Shown here: piece by piece, positions 8,715-17,087 of the stretch
Position numbering within the stretch: position 1 is the first letter of the stretch
How the letters are laid out: each line of letters begins with the position of its first letter
Source: Colwellia chukchiensis
GTDB lineage: Bacteria; Pseudomonadota; Gammaproteobacteria; Enterobacterales; Alteromonadaceae
NCBI RefSeq assembly: GCF_002104455.1
Contig: NZ_NBOC01000003.1
Coordinates: 62,001-126,000, forward strand
DNA length: 64,000 nt
Direction: 5' to 3'
Translations under genes and position numbers: made by a program
The notes under the pieces: generated by a model
The model's database searches: none
Seen by the model: only the letters and a program-made list of their open reading frames with translations
What the model was told of the DNA's origin: nothing

Positions 8715-10073
8715 ATGGAGTTATTAAACTTAATGTACGCTCAATTATTGCGACAGGTACTGATGCCCTTATATGAAACCATTAAAGGCAAAAACCTATT
8801 GCAAAACATTAATCAATATCAAGCACATTTAACTTGGACTCCCGAGCAATTACGCGCGCATCAATGGCGCGAACTTAAAAAGCTGCTACAACATGCTTTT
8901 GATAACACAACATTTTACCCTGAAATTTGGGCGCAAGTGGGTGTGCATTCAGTTGATGACATTCAATCCATGCAAGACTTTGCAAAGCTACCTTTAGTGA
9001 CCAAAGACGATATTGCCCATCATTATCAATCGCTCGTTGCTAAAAATTATTCTAATAACATTAAAAAAGCGACGGGGGGTTCAACGGGGCAACCTTTTCG
9101 CTTTGAGCTAAATGTTGACAGTAACACGCGCAGAGAAGCTGTAATGTGGCGTGGCTATGGTTGGTTAGGCGCCGGCTTAGGTGAAAAAACACTGTATTTG
9201 TGGGGGGCTGATATTGGTCAGCCAACAAAGCTAAAAGCGCTAAAAAACAACTTGTATCATGCTTTTTATCATCGAAAAATGATGAATTCATTTGCCATGA
9301 ATTCAAATAACATGCAGGAATATATAGACGAAATTAACCGTTACCGTCCAAAAGCTTTGGTCTCGTATGTGAATCCGTTATATGAGTTAGCTCGCTATAT
9401 TATTGCGAACAAACTAACTGTATTTGCGCCTAACTCTATCCTAACCGGCGCAGAGCCTTTGCATGACTTTCAGCGTAAGATCATAGAACAAGCGTTTAAT
9501 TGCCCGGTATATAATACCTTTGGTTGTCGTGAATTTATGTTGATGGCCGCTGAGTGCCAAAACCATAAACAATTGCATATTAATAGTGACCACCTCGTAG
9601 TAGAGACTGTTAATGAAGAAGGCCAAGCCATCACAGCCGAGTCGGGTGATTTAGTAGTCACGGATTTATATAACTATGGCATGCCACTTATTCGCTATGT
9701 CAATGGTGATAAAGCAACATTAATTAATGAGCCTTGCGGATGCAGCAATCCGTTACCTATTATGGGCAGCATTGATGGTCGCAAGCTCGATATCATTAAA
9801 ACGGCATCGGGTAAAGCTATCCCTGGCGAGTTGTTTCCACACTTATTTAAAGAATTTATCGGCATAGATAAATTTCAAGTTAAACAAACTGATATCTCGT
9901 CGTTACAAATATTGTTACTGACTAATGCGCACTTTGTTGAACAGAACAAAGCGGATATTGCAAAAGAGATTAATAAATATGCGGACAATGAATTAACATT
10001 AATTTTTCAGCTGGTTGATGATATTCCGCTAACCGCCAGTGGTAAACACAGGGTAACAATTTGTGAAATCTAG
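8715..10073 (+). CDS. CapK/phenylacetate-CoA ligase-like adenylate-forming protein
   Basis: A 452-residue member of the adenylate-forming superfamily, of the kind annotated CapK in capsule loci. The phosphate-binding loop is KATGGSTGQPF at about residues 118-128. NTFGCREF (about residue 260) and DLYNYGMPLIRY (about residue 316) follow as later core motifs. A C-terminal lid ends in PLTASGKHR. It should activate a carboxylate as acyl-adenylate; the acid and the acceptor are unknown, and capsule CapK proteins are poorly understood. The start could also be the ATG at 8733, as neither has a strong ribosome site. It overlaps the next gene by 11 bp. Confidence 0.8.
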   Translation: MELLNLMYAQLLRQVLMPLYETIKGKNLLQNINQYQAHLTWTPEQLRAHQWRELKKLLQHAFDNTTFYPEIWAQVGVHSVDDIQSMQDFAKLPLVTKDDIAHHYQSLVAKNYSNNIKKATGGSTGQPFRFELNVDSNTRREAVMWRGYGWLGAGLGEKTLYLWGADIGQPTKLKALKNNLYHAFYHRKMMNSFAMNSNNMQEYIDEINRYRPKALVSYVNPLYELARYIIANKLTVFAPNSILTGAEPLHDFQRKIIEQAFNCPVYNTFGCREFMLMAAECQNHKQLHINSDHLVVETVNEEGQAITAESGDLVVTDLYNYGMPLIRYVNGDKATLINEPCGCSNPLPIMGSIDGRKLDIIKTASGKAIPGELFPHLFKEFIGIDKFQVKQTDISSLQILLLTNAHFVEQNKADIAKEINKYADNELTLIFQLVDDIPLTASGKHRVTICEI

Positions 10074-11220
10074 CGAACAAAAATCAAGTTTGGTGATAAT
10101 AACAAATCTTTATCCGCTGCCTTGGCAGCCAAACCGTGCAACCTTTAACCGCCAGCAATTTGCCCAGCTTGATGACAGCTTTGACACCAGTGTTTTGGTG
10201 CCGGTGGCATTTGCCGAGTGGTTTAAATACCGAAAGCAAATAAAACAAAGCCAACACTTACGTTATTTACCTTATTTTTATATCCCGAAAATAGGTCGGC
10301 GATTCTATAGCCTGAGCATGTTGTTCTCGATTATTTTTCACTCCGGGTTTTGGCTGTGGCGTAAAAAGCCAAATAAGTTACTCGCCAGCTGGGCGTTTCC
10401 TGAAGCCGTTGCCACAAGCTGGTTAAGTCGGTTATTGCGCTGTGATTTCTATTTTAAAGTGCATGGTAGTGACATTAATTTACATGGCAAAGTACCCGCT
10501 CGCGCTAAACAAATTGTTAACGCCAGCAAAAAAGCCAAGGGTATCTTGTCGGTGTCACAAGCTCTGGCTGACGAAATGATCGCCATGGGCATTGCTAAAG
10601 AAAAAATTCAGGTGATTTATAACGGCGTCGATCACGAAAAATTTAAAGTGAATAAAATAACTTTTGACAAAAACACACCTGATTATGTTTTATACGTGGG
10701 TAATTTAAAAAAAGAAAAAGGTGTTATCGAGCTACTTGAGGGTTTTGCTGCCATTGCCAAACAATACCCATTATTGCAATTACACTATGCCGGCGCAGGC
10801 AGTATGAGTACCGCAATTACCACCTTGGCGAAAACAATGGCCATAAGTGATAGGGTTATTTTACATGGCAGTGTTGACCATGAACGTTTACCTGCCCTGA
10901 TTAGCCAAGCCCGCATTCTGGCACTACCTAGCTACAACGAAGGTGTGCCTAATGTGGTGTTAGAAGCAATGGCCTGTGGTACGCCGGTATTGGTCAGTAA
11001 TGTGGGTGGCATACCCGAAGTCGTGGATGAGGCTATTTGCGGTAAAGTTATAGCCGCGAAAAGTGTAGATGCGGTAACGCAAGGCTTAGAGTATATGCTT
11101 ACTACACAGTGGCATAGTGAGAAAATACAACAACATAGCCAGCAATTTACATGGCAAAACAATAAGCAACAACTGTTGCATTTATTAAACAACGTTAACA
11201 GCCTAGGGTATAAATCTTAA
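10063..11220 (+). CDS. Family 4 glycosyltransferase
   Basis: A 385-residue GT-B glycosyltransferase. The C-terminal Rossmann half begins with GNLKKEKGV (about residue 223). It contains YNEGVPNVVLEAMACGTPVL (about residue 290), the E-x7-E nucleotide-sugar signature. The N-terminal half has KVHGSDIN, a typical GT4 acceptor-side segment. It likely transfers a hexose or derivative during repeat-unit assembly at the inner membrane. It starts with GTG inside the end of the CapK-like gene, so the two are probably translated together. The deacetylase follows after 49 bp. Confidence 0.88.
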   Translation: MKSSEQKSSLVIITNLYPLPWQPNRATFNRQQFAQLDDSFDTSVLVPVAFAEWFKYRKQIKQSQHLRYLPYFYIPKIGRRFYSLSMLFSIIFHSGFWLWRKKPNKLLASWAFPEAVATSWLSRLLRCDFYFKVHGSDINLHGKVPARAKQIVNASKKAKGILSVSQALADEMIAMGIAKEKIQVIYNGVDHEKFKVNKITFDKNTPDYVLYVGNLKKEKGVIELLEGFAAIAKQYPLLQLHYAGAGSMSTAITTLAKTMAISDRVILHGSVDHERLPALISQARILALPSYNEGVPNVVLEAMACGTPVLVSNVGGIPEVVDEAICGKVIAAKSVDAVTQGLEYMLTTQWHSEKIQQHSQQFTWQNNKQQLLHLLNNVNSLGYKS

Positions 11221-11269
11221 TGGTTACTGTTACAATAGCTTTTTTTCTGAATAACGGAATGTTCAACTC

Positions 11270-11911
11270 ATGCTGCGTCAATTAAAGCAATTTTATAGAT
11301 CGGTAATTTTGCCTGATCGATTATTTTTATTGCGCAAAGCAAAGCAAGAAAAAATCTTGTATCTCACCTTTGATGATGGCCCTGTAGCTGGCGTTATTGA
11401 GCCATTACTTGCACTTTTAGATAAACATCAAATTAAAGCAACTTTTTTTGTTCTCGGCAGTCGCGCCGCTAAGCACCCAGAGCTGATGTCAGCAATACAT
11501 AGCTGCGGCCATACCATAGCTAACCATTCTTACAGTCACCCTGCTTTTAACAAAATATCTCACGCGGATAAATTAAAGCAAGTTGTGCAAGCCAATGATA
11601 TTATCCAACAAACTACGGGCCAAGCTTGTCGCTTATTTCGCGCACCACAGGGCCGCTGGGATTTACGGTTGCTATTGGCGCTAGGCCGAAAAAAAATAAC
11701 CGCGGTACACTGGAGTCGCGACTCGATGGATTTTTTAAAAGAGCCTGCCGAGAATATTGCCGCCCGCTTTAATCAACAGCCCGTGCAAGCGGGGGATATT
11801 ATTTTGTTTCATGACGACGATATACGCTGCGTTGAGGCACTTGAGCTTTTGCTGCCTCTATGGCTTAAACAGGGATATCGCTTTGATGCTTTGGAGAACA
11901 ACCTCAAATGA
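11270..11911 (+). CDS. NodB-domain polysaccharide deacetylase (short)
   Basis: A 213-residue carbohydrate esterase 4 protein. The metal and catalytic motifs are present: TFDDGP (Asp35, Asp36), NHSYSH (His86, His90), FRAPQGRW (about 125-132) and a late FHDDD (about 183). The family removes N-acetyl (or O-acetyl) groups from sugars. No signal peptide is obvious: the N terminus is basic and only weakly hydrophobic, so it may act at the cytoplasmic side or as a peripheral membrane protein. GGAA precedes the ATG. Its stop overlaps the next start by 4 bp, showing operon organisation with the downstream glycosyltransferase. Confidence 0.86.
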   Translation: MLRQLKQFYRSVILPDRLFLLRKAKQEKILYLTFDDGPVAGVIEPLLALLDKHQIKATFFVLGSRAAKHPELMSAIHSCGHTIANHSYSHPAFNKISHADKLKQVVQANDIIQQTTGQACRLFRAPQGRWDLRLLLALGRKKITAVHWSRDSMDFLKEPAENIAARFNQQPVQAGDIILFHDDDIRCVEALELLLPLWLKQGYRFDALENNLK

Positions 11912-13098
11912 ACATATTATTTCATCATAGAACCCGAGGCCGCGGCGCGGAAGGTGTTCATATTCGTGGCGTAGTTAAGGGTTTAACGCAACTGGGGCAT
12001 ACTGTTAGCATTTTATCTTTGCCAGGCGCCGAGCCAGAAGCAGAAGAGCAACCAACGCAGGCTAACAATAACAACAAAACCGAGAAAAAAAGTGGTTTTT
12101 CGTTACTGTCCGAAATTACGAAACATGTGCCAGAGTTTGTCTTTGAAATGTTCGAGCTTGCTTATAATCTATTAGCGGTATTTCGCTTAAAAAAAGCAGT
12201 ACAAGAGAAAAACATCAAACTTATTTATGAGCGTTACTCATTATTTATGTTCGCCGGTGTTTGGTGGGCCAAGCGTAACAATGTTGACATTATTTTAGAA
12301 ATTAACGACTCGTGTCAGGTTCATCGAGTGAGAGCATTAACGTTTAAAAAACTAGCCGCGAAAATAGAACGTTGGGTGTTTAAAAATGCCACCGGCTTAG
12401 TGTTTATCTCAAGTCGCTTTCAAGCGGTCGCACGCCAGGCCTATGGCGATATTGCGCCAAGCGTAGTTTCACCAAATGCCGCCGATTTAGATAAATTTAT
12501 TATAGATAAACCGGCAGGAACAGCCTTGCGTAAAGCGCTAGGTATCAACGATAAACTAGTTTTAGGCTATGTGGGGGCCTTCGTGCATTGGCACGGCATC
12601 GACTGGTTTGTCGAAATGATTTGTCCGCACTTGTCGAAGCACCCTAACTTAGTATTACTATTAGTGGGTGACGGTGTTGCCTATGAGCCCATCAAAGCCC
12701 ACATAGCGCAAGCTGGGGTTGGCTCGCAAGTGATATTAACCGGTAAAGTTGAGCATCAAAAAGTAGCCAGTTACTTGTCAGCGATGGACTTTGGTATTTT
12801 ACCCGACTCCAACGACTATGGCTCACCGATGAAATTATTTGAGTTTATGGCGATGGGTAAAGGTATGGTGGCACCCGATTTTTCGCCGATTGCAGAAGTG
12901 GTAACAGACCATAAAACCAGTTGGTTATTTCCCGCTGGCGATCGTCAAGCCTGCATTGAAAAAGTACTCGATATTGCACGAGATCCGTTGCAACATAGCC
13001 AAGTTGGCAACTTAGCACGACGTTATATTGAAGAAGAAAGGCAATGGCGACATAACGCCGAACAATTGCTGTCATTGCTAAAGCCCGAGGTAAATTAG
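11908..13098 (+). CDS. Family 4 glycosyltransferase
   Basis: A 396-residue GT-B glycosyltransferase. The N terminus RTRGRGAEGVHI resembles the glycine-rich acceptor loop of GT4 enzymes. GYVGAFVHWHGIDW (about residue 214) opens the C-terminal domain, and YGSPMKLFEFMAMGKGMVAPD (about residue 305) carries the E-x7-E-type donor site. A Gln/Asn/Lys-rich stretch at about residues 44-62 may be a flexible loop. It probably adds another sugar in repeat-unit assembly. The ATG overlaps the deacetylase stop, and the acetyltransferase starts 2 bp after its own stop. Confidence 0.88.
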   Translation: MNILFHHRTRGRGAEGVHIRGVVKGLTQLGHTVSILSLPGAEPEAEEQPTQANNNNKTEKKSGFSLLSEITKHVPEFVFEMFELAYNLLAVFRLKKAVQEKNIKLIYERYSLFMFAGVWWAKRNNVDIILEINDSCQVHRVRALTFKKLAAKIERWVFKNATGLVFISSRFQAVARQAYGDIAPSVVSPNAADLDKFIIDKPAGTALRKALGINDKLVLGYVGAFVHWHGIDWFVEMICPHLSKHPNLVLLLVGDGVAYEPIKAHIAQAGVGSQVILTGKVEHQKVASYLSAMDFGILPDSNDYGSPMKLFEFMAMGKGMVAPDFSPIAEVVTDHKTSWLFPAGDRQACIEKVLDIARDPLQHSQVGNLARRYIEEERQWRHNAEQLLSLLKPEVN

Positions 13099-13100
13099 CG

Positions 13101-13625
13101 ATGCAAACATTAAAAGCGGATTTAAAGCGCAAGCAAGAAATTTTTGCCGAAGACGGCGCGCATGTCAGCATGCTGAGAATTTGCATGGCAGATGGCACTA
13201 GTGCTAATGTGCTTTATCGCTGTATGCGCTGGTGTGCAAATAAAAATTTAGGTCTGCTCGCATATGGCTTTCAATGGCTCAATAAATTTTTCAATGGCTG
13301 TGTCATTGGTAGCGGCGCTGATTTTGCTGCTGGCTTTGTTATTATGCACCCCGTCGGTATTGTTATTAACTCTAAGGTCAAAGGCGGCAATAATATTACT
13401 TTAGAAAGCGGCGTGGTCATTGGTGACGAAAAGGGTCAGTCGCCTCGCTTAGCCAACAATATTTTTGTTGGTGCTGGCGCTAAAATCATTGGCGCCTTAA
13501 CAGTGGCCGATAACGTAAAAATTGGTGCTAATGCGGTGCTTACAAAAGACGCTAATCAAGGCGAAACTATGCTCGGCATACCGGCAAAAGCCTACAAAAA
13601 AAAGACGGATGAGACGAGTAATTAA
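13101..13625 (+). CDS. Serine O-acetyltransferase-like hexapeptide acyltransferase
   Basis: A 174-residue left-handed beta-helix acyltransferase. Hexapeptide repeats run from about residue 75 to 160, with HPVGIVI and the GIPAKAYKK tail shared with CysE-type and sugar O-acetyltransferases. The long N-terminal helical region of housekeeping CysE is reduced, which fits the EPS-locus group. In such loci these enzymes are believed to acetylate sugars, or to supply an acetylated amino acid; the acceptor is not known here. It is packed between two glycosyltransferases, with a 2-bp gap upstream and a 1-bp overlap downstream. Confidence 0.8.
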   Translation: MQTLKADLKRKQEIFAEDGAHVSMLRICMADGTSANVLYRCMRWCANKNLGLLAYGFQWLNKFFNGCVIGSGADFAAGFVIMHPVGIVINSKVKGGNNITLESGVVIGDEKGQSPRLANNIFVGAGAKIIGALTVADNVKIGANAVLTKDANQGETMLGIPAKAYKKKTDETSN

Positions 13626-14797
13626 TGACAGCTTTATTTTGGGCCAGCATCGCCGTAATTGTTTACAGTTACTTTATCTACCCACTTATTTTGTTCATTT
13701 TTAGTGGTATTAAACAAGCAAGTAGCGATACTAAATACTTATGGCGAAGACACCAAAGGCGTACCTTGGATAATCAATCATTGCCGCCGGTATCAATTAT
13801 TATTGCTGCTTATAACGAAGAAACTTGTATTAAAGCCCGTGTAGAAAACCTGCTTGCATTGGACTACCCTCAAGATAAGCTGACCTTTTTAATTGGCTCT
13901 GATGGCAGCTCAGATGCTACCGCAGAAATACTAACAGCGTTTGCCGTTGAAAATCTGCAGGTTCATATTTTTAATGAAAACCGCGGCAAAATGAGTGTCT
14001 TAAATGACTTAGTAAATTTAGCGCAAGACGACATCCTTATTTTTTCTGACGCTAACACACACTTTCAAACCGATACCATTTCAAAGTTAACGCGACACTT
14101 TGATAATCACAAGATAGGTGCAGTTTGCGGCGAATTGCATTTAGTCGATAGCGATTCAGGCGACAATAAAGACAATGTTTATTGGCGCTACGAACAGGTA
14201 TTAAAGTTTCATGAGTCACGACTTAATGCACTGCAAGGTGCTAACGGCGCCATTTATGCTATTCGTAAAGCGCTTTTTATGCCCTTGCCTGCAAATACCA
14301 TAGTAGATGATTTTCAAATTGCGATGAATGTTGCTAAGCAAGGCTTAACATTACGCTATGACCCAGAAGCGATCGCCATTGAGGAGATTGCCCCTAACCT
14401 TGCCGAAGAAGAAGGCCGACGCGTGCGTATTGGTTTAGGAAATTATCAAGCTTTTTTTAATATGCCTTGGGCATTAAATCCGCTACTCGGTTGGCGTTTT
14501 ATTGCCTATATTAGTCATAAGGTTTGTCGTTGGTTTGTACCGCATTTTATGCTACTCGCCTTTGTTGCAAACTGTTTTTTACTCGATACGGGTTTTTATC
14601 AACTAACATTAATGGCCCAACTATTTTTTTACGCTCTTGCTTTTTATGGTATCAAACGACAATCAGCCGGTAAAAAATCGGCTACATTTATTGCGCTGTT
14701 AGCATTTTTTGTCGCTATGAACCTAGCATTAATGCGGGGATTTATTAAATATTTCAGTTCCAACGTGCAAGGAACTTGGCAAAGGACGACGCGCTAG
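13625..14797 (+). CDS. Membrane-anchored family 2 glycosyltransferase
   Basis: A 390-residue GT2 with an N-terminal membrane helix (about residues 2-24) and two or three C-terminal helices. The catalytic domain shows PVSIIIAAYNEE (about 56), DGSSDAT (about 93), a DANTHF metal site (about 144) and a late RRVRIG segment (about 265). RRVRIG stands where processive-type enzymes have Q/R-xx-RW. The architecture is that of cell-wall-type transferases acting on lipid-linked acceptors at the inner membrane. Its start codon shares one base with the upstream stop, and its stop shares one base with the downstream GTG, so it is embedded in a tightly coupled operon. Confidence 0.86.
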   Translation: MTALFWASIAVIVYSYFIYPLILFIFSGIKQASSDTKYLWRRHQRRTLDNQSLPPVSIIIAAYNEETCIKARVENLLALDYPQDKLTFLIGSDGSSDATAEILTAFAVENLQVHIFNENRGKMSVLNDLVNLAQDDILIFSDANTHFQTDTISKLTRHFDNHKIGAVCGELHLVDSDSGDNKDNVYWRYEQVLKFHESRLNALQGANGAIYAIRKALFMPLPANTIVDDFQIAMNVAKQGLTLRYDPEAIAIEEIAPNLAEEEGRRVRIGLGNYQAFFNMPWALNPLLGWRFIAYISHKVCRWFVPHFMLLAFVANCFLLDTGFYQLTLMAQLFFYALAFYGIKRQSAGKKSATFIALLAFFVAMNLALMRGFIKYFSSNVQGTWQRTTR

Positions 14798-15957
14798 TGA
14801 TCATTTTAATTTTATTTCTCATCGCTTTATACCTTTTTATTTGGGTATTAAAAAAGAAAAACATGCAGCATTGGTTGCCACAATACATCAAGCAAGGTTT
14901 CAATCAACCTAAAGCTGATGCCGGCAAAACCAAGCATGTTATTTTTTCCTTTGTCGATCATTATGAACCGCAATGGGGCAAGCCAAACAGTATTGATGTC
15001 GAGCGAAGCCGAGTAGACCGCTGGTGTGCAGATTACCCTGCCATGGCCAGTAAGCATGTTGATGCCAATGGTATACACCCACAACACACCTTCTTTTACC
15101 CCGAAGAAGAGTATCGTTTCGAACACTTAGACAAAATTGCCGCATTATGTCGTGATGGCTTTGGCGAAATTGAAGTGCATTTACATCATGACGACGATAC
15201 TTCTGACAACTTGAGAGCGTCAATCACACAGTTTTGCCATGTGTTACATAATGATCATGGCGCTTTATCTCACCACCCAGAAACTGGGCAGTTAATGTAT
15301 GGCTTTATTCATGGTAACTGGACCTTAGATAATTCAGGCCCCGATGGTAAATTATGTGGTGTTAATGATGAATTAATTGTTTTGAGAGAAACCGGTTGCT
15401 ACGCTGACTTTACCTACCCCTCTGCACCACACAGCACTCAGCCAAAAACCATCAACAGTATTTATTATGCCAAGGATGACCCCGAACAACCAAAATCACA
15501 TGATACTGGCGTAGACGTACGTGTTGGCGGCAAAGCATGGGGGGACTTGATGATAGTGAACGGTCCGTTGATGCTAAATTGGAAAAAACTGAAAAAAGGA
15601 ATTTTTCCACAAATTGAGAACTCAGACATTCGTAAAGGCATGGAGCCAACACCTGATCGGGTCGATTTATGGGTAAAAGCTAACGTGCATGTCAAAGGGC
15701 AACCTGATTGGATATTTATCAAAGTCCACACCCATGGTACCCAAGAGCGAGATATGGATGTGTTACTGGGTAAGCCGGTGGATGATATGTTTTCTTATTT
15801 AGAGTCCACGTATAACGACGGCGAGCAGTATCAATTACACTACGTCAATAGCAGGGAAATGTATAATATGATTAAAGCAGCGGAAGCGAATAAAACCGGT
15901 AGTCCTCATCAATACCGTGATTATATTTTGCCTAAACCCACTTTTATTGCGAAGTAG
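14797..15957 (+). CDS. Membrane-anchored protein of unknown function in the EPS operon
   Basis: I do not recognise a named family. Taking the GTG at 14797 (AAAGGA 10 bp upstream, TAGTG overlap with the previous stop) gives 386 residues; a TTG at 14776 would extend it by seven. A single N-terminal helix (residues 2-18) followed by three lysines predicts an inner-membrane anchor. The rest is soluble and rich in His and Asp: VDHYEP at about 53-58, HLHHDDD at 128-134, HGNW at 172 and HTHGTQERDMD near 325. The spacing recalls a degenerate NodB/TIM-barrel metal site, which would make it a divergent deacetylase or hydrolase, but the standard TFDDG motif is absent. It is coupled to a glycosyltransferase and followed after 3 bp by a true deacetylase. 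Confidence 0.75.
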   Translation: MIILILFLIALYLFIWVLKKKNMQHWLPQYIKQGFNQPKADAGKTKHVIFSFVDHYEPQWGKPNSIDVERSRVDRWCADYPAMASKHVDANGIHPQHTFFYPEEEYRFEHLDKIAALCRDGFGEIEVHLHHDDDTSDNLRASITQFCHVLHNDHGALSHHPETGQLMYGFIHGNWTLDNSGPDGKLCGVNDELIVLRETGCYADFTYPSAPHSTQPKTINSIYYAKDDPEQPKSHDTGVDVRVGGKAWGDLMIVNGPLMLNWKKLKKGIFPQIENSDIRKGMEPTPDRVDLWVKANVHVKGQPDWIFIKVHTHGTQERDMDVLLGKPVDDMFSYLESTYNDGEQYQLHYVNSREMYNMIKAAEANKTGSPHQYRDYILPKPTFIAK

Positions 15958-15960
15958 CTG

Positions 15961-16947
15961 ATGTTAGTTAATAAAATTAAAACCCGCATCATGCGTCATT
16001 TAGGCATGACCACAACCTTATGGAACCATCGTCAGAACGGTGTTTATTGTTTTAATTTTCACCGTATTGGCGACGCGACTCAATGCAAATATGATCCTCA
16101 TGTATTTTCTTGTACTGCGGATGACTTTAAAAAGCACTTAGCGTTTATTCAAAATAACTTTGAAATTATCGATCAAACTCGCTTTATTGAACTTATCGTT
16201 AGCAACCGGGTTGTGGATAAAAAGCTCGCCTATATTACCTTCGATGATGGCTATTTAGATAATTATGAGTTAGCGTTTCCGATATTAACGGCTAGGAATA
16301 TCCCTGCGACATTTTTTGTTGCCACGGCATTAATTGAATCACAAGTTATTCCTTGGTGGGATGAAATCGCATGGCATATCAAGCATTGTGATTTAGCAGA
16401 GCTGCAACTGAGCTTTTGGTCTGAGCCCATTAATTTATCCAAGGCGACTAGTAATCGAAATATTCAACAGGTATTAAGTAAAATTAAAGCTGAACCTGCC
16501 CATATCGATGCACAGCTTAAAGAGTTGCGCCAATTAACGGGGCTCGAATTAAACGATTACCGCAGCGAGTTTATGACTTGGTCTCAGCTGCGTGAAATGG
16601 AGTCGGCGGGTATGACCATAGGCGCACATTCGCACTCTCATCGTATTTTTTCCAGTTTAAACGCTGAAGATCTTTCGCATGAACTTTCGCATGCCAAACA
16701 GCTTTTAGAAGCGCAATTAAGCCAAAAAGTGCAGTCAATTTCTTACCCTGTGGGTAATGCATCTACCTATAATAAAGACATGTTTGATGAAATCGCCCGC
16801 CAAGGGTATCAACTCGCCTTTACCTTTCGTTATTTTATCAACCAAGAGCTAAATACTAATAAGTTCCAATTGGGGCGGTTTTCTATATCTGAGCCCTTTG
16901 AGCCAGTGAGGTTTATGGAGCTGTGCTTAAATGCACCTACCCTATAG
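15961..16947 (+). CDS. NodB-domain polysaccharide deacetylase (long)
   Basis: A 328-residue carbohydrate esterase 4 protein. TFDDGYLDN near residue 93 supplies the acidic pair, GAHSHSH at 221-227 supplies the metal histidines (His223, His227), and SYPVGN near 260 replaces the usual RxPxG motif. A long insertion (about residues 135-205) separates the first two motifs, as in deacetylases linked to surface polysaccharide loci. No signal peptide is evident. It likely removes an acetyl group from an amino sugar of the EPS. It is the last gene of the plus-strand run and converges on the EpsB-type gene across 140 bp, where I see only a weak imperfect hairpin and no clear terminator. Confidence 0.84.
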   Translation: MLVNKIKTRIMRHLGMTTTLWNHRQNGVYCFNFHRIGDATQCKYDPHVFSCTADDFKKHLAFIQNNFEIIDQTRFIELIVSNRVVDKKLAYITFDDGYLDNYELAFPILTARNIPATFFVATALIESQVIPWWDEIAWHIKHCDLAELQLSFWSEPINLSKATSNRNIQQVLSKIKAEPAHIDAQLKELRQLTGLELNDYRSEFMTWSQLREMESAGMTIGAHSHSHRIFSSLNAEDLSHELSHAKQLLEAQLSQKVQSISYPVGNASTYNKDMFDEIARQGYQLAFTFRYFINQELNTNKFQLGRFSISEPFEPVRFMELCLNAPTL

Positions 16948-17087
16948 CTGCCATAATTAGCCGTTAACCTTCTCGTTAAGAGTTTAACGCAAGCCAATAG
17001 TGCTAGGCTTAAGGGATGCAGGGCGTTACTGCTTGTCAGCGCCAGAGGCTTAAAGGCTTACATAGAAAGCACTAACTCACGCCAATA

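Noticed and set aside
16948-17087. Terminator between the deacetylase and the EpsB-type gene
   Set aside because: Only a weak CGTTAA...TTAACG pairing with a long loop and no T-run is present.
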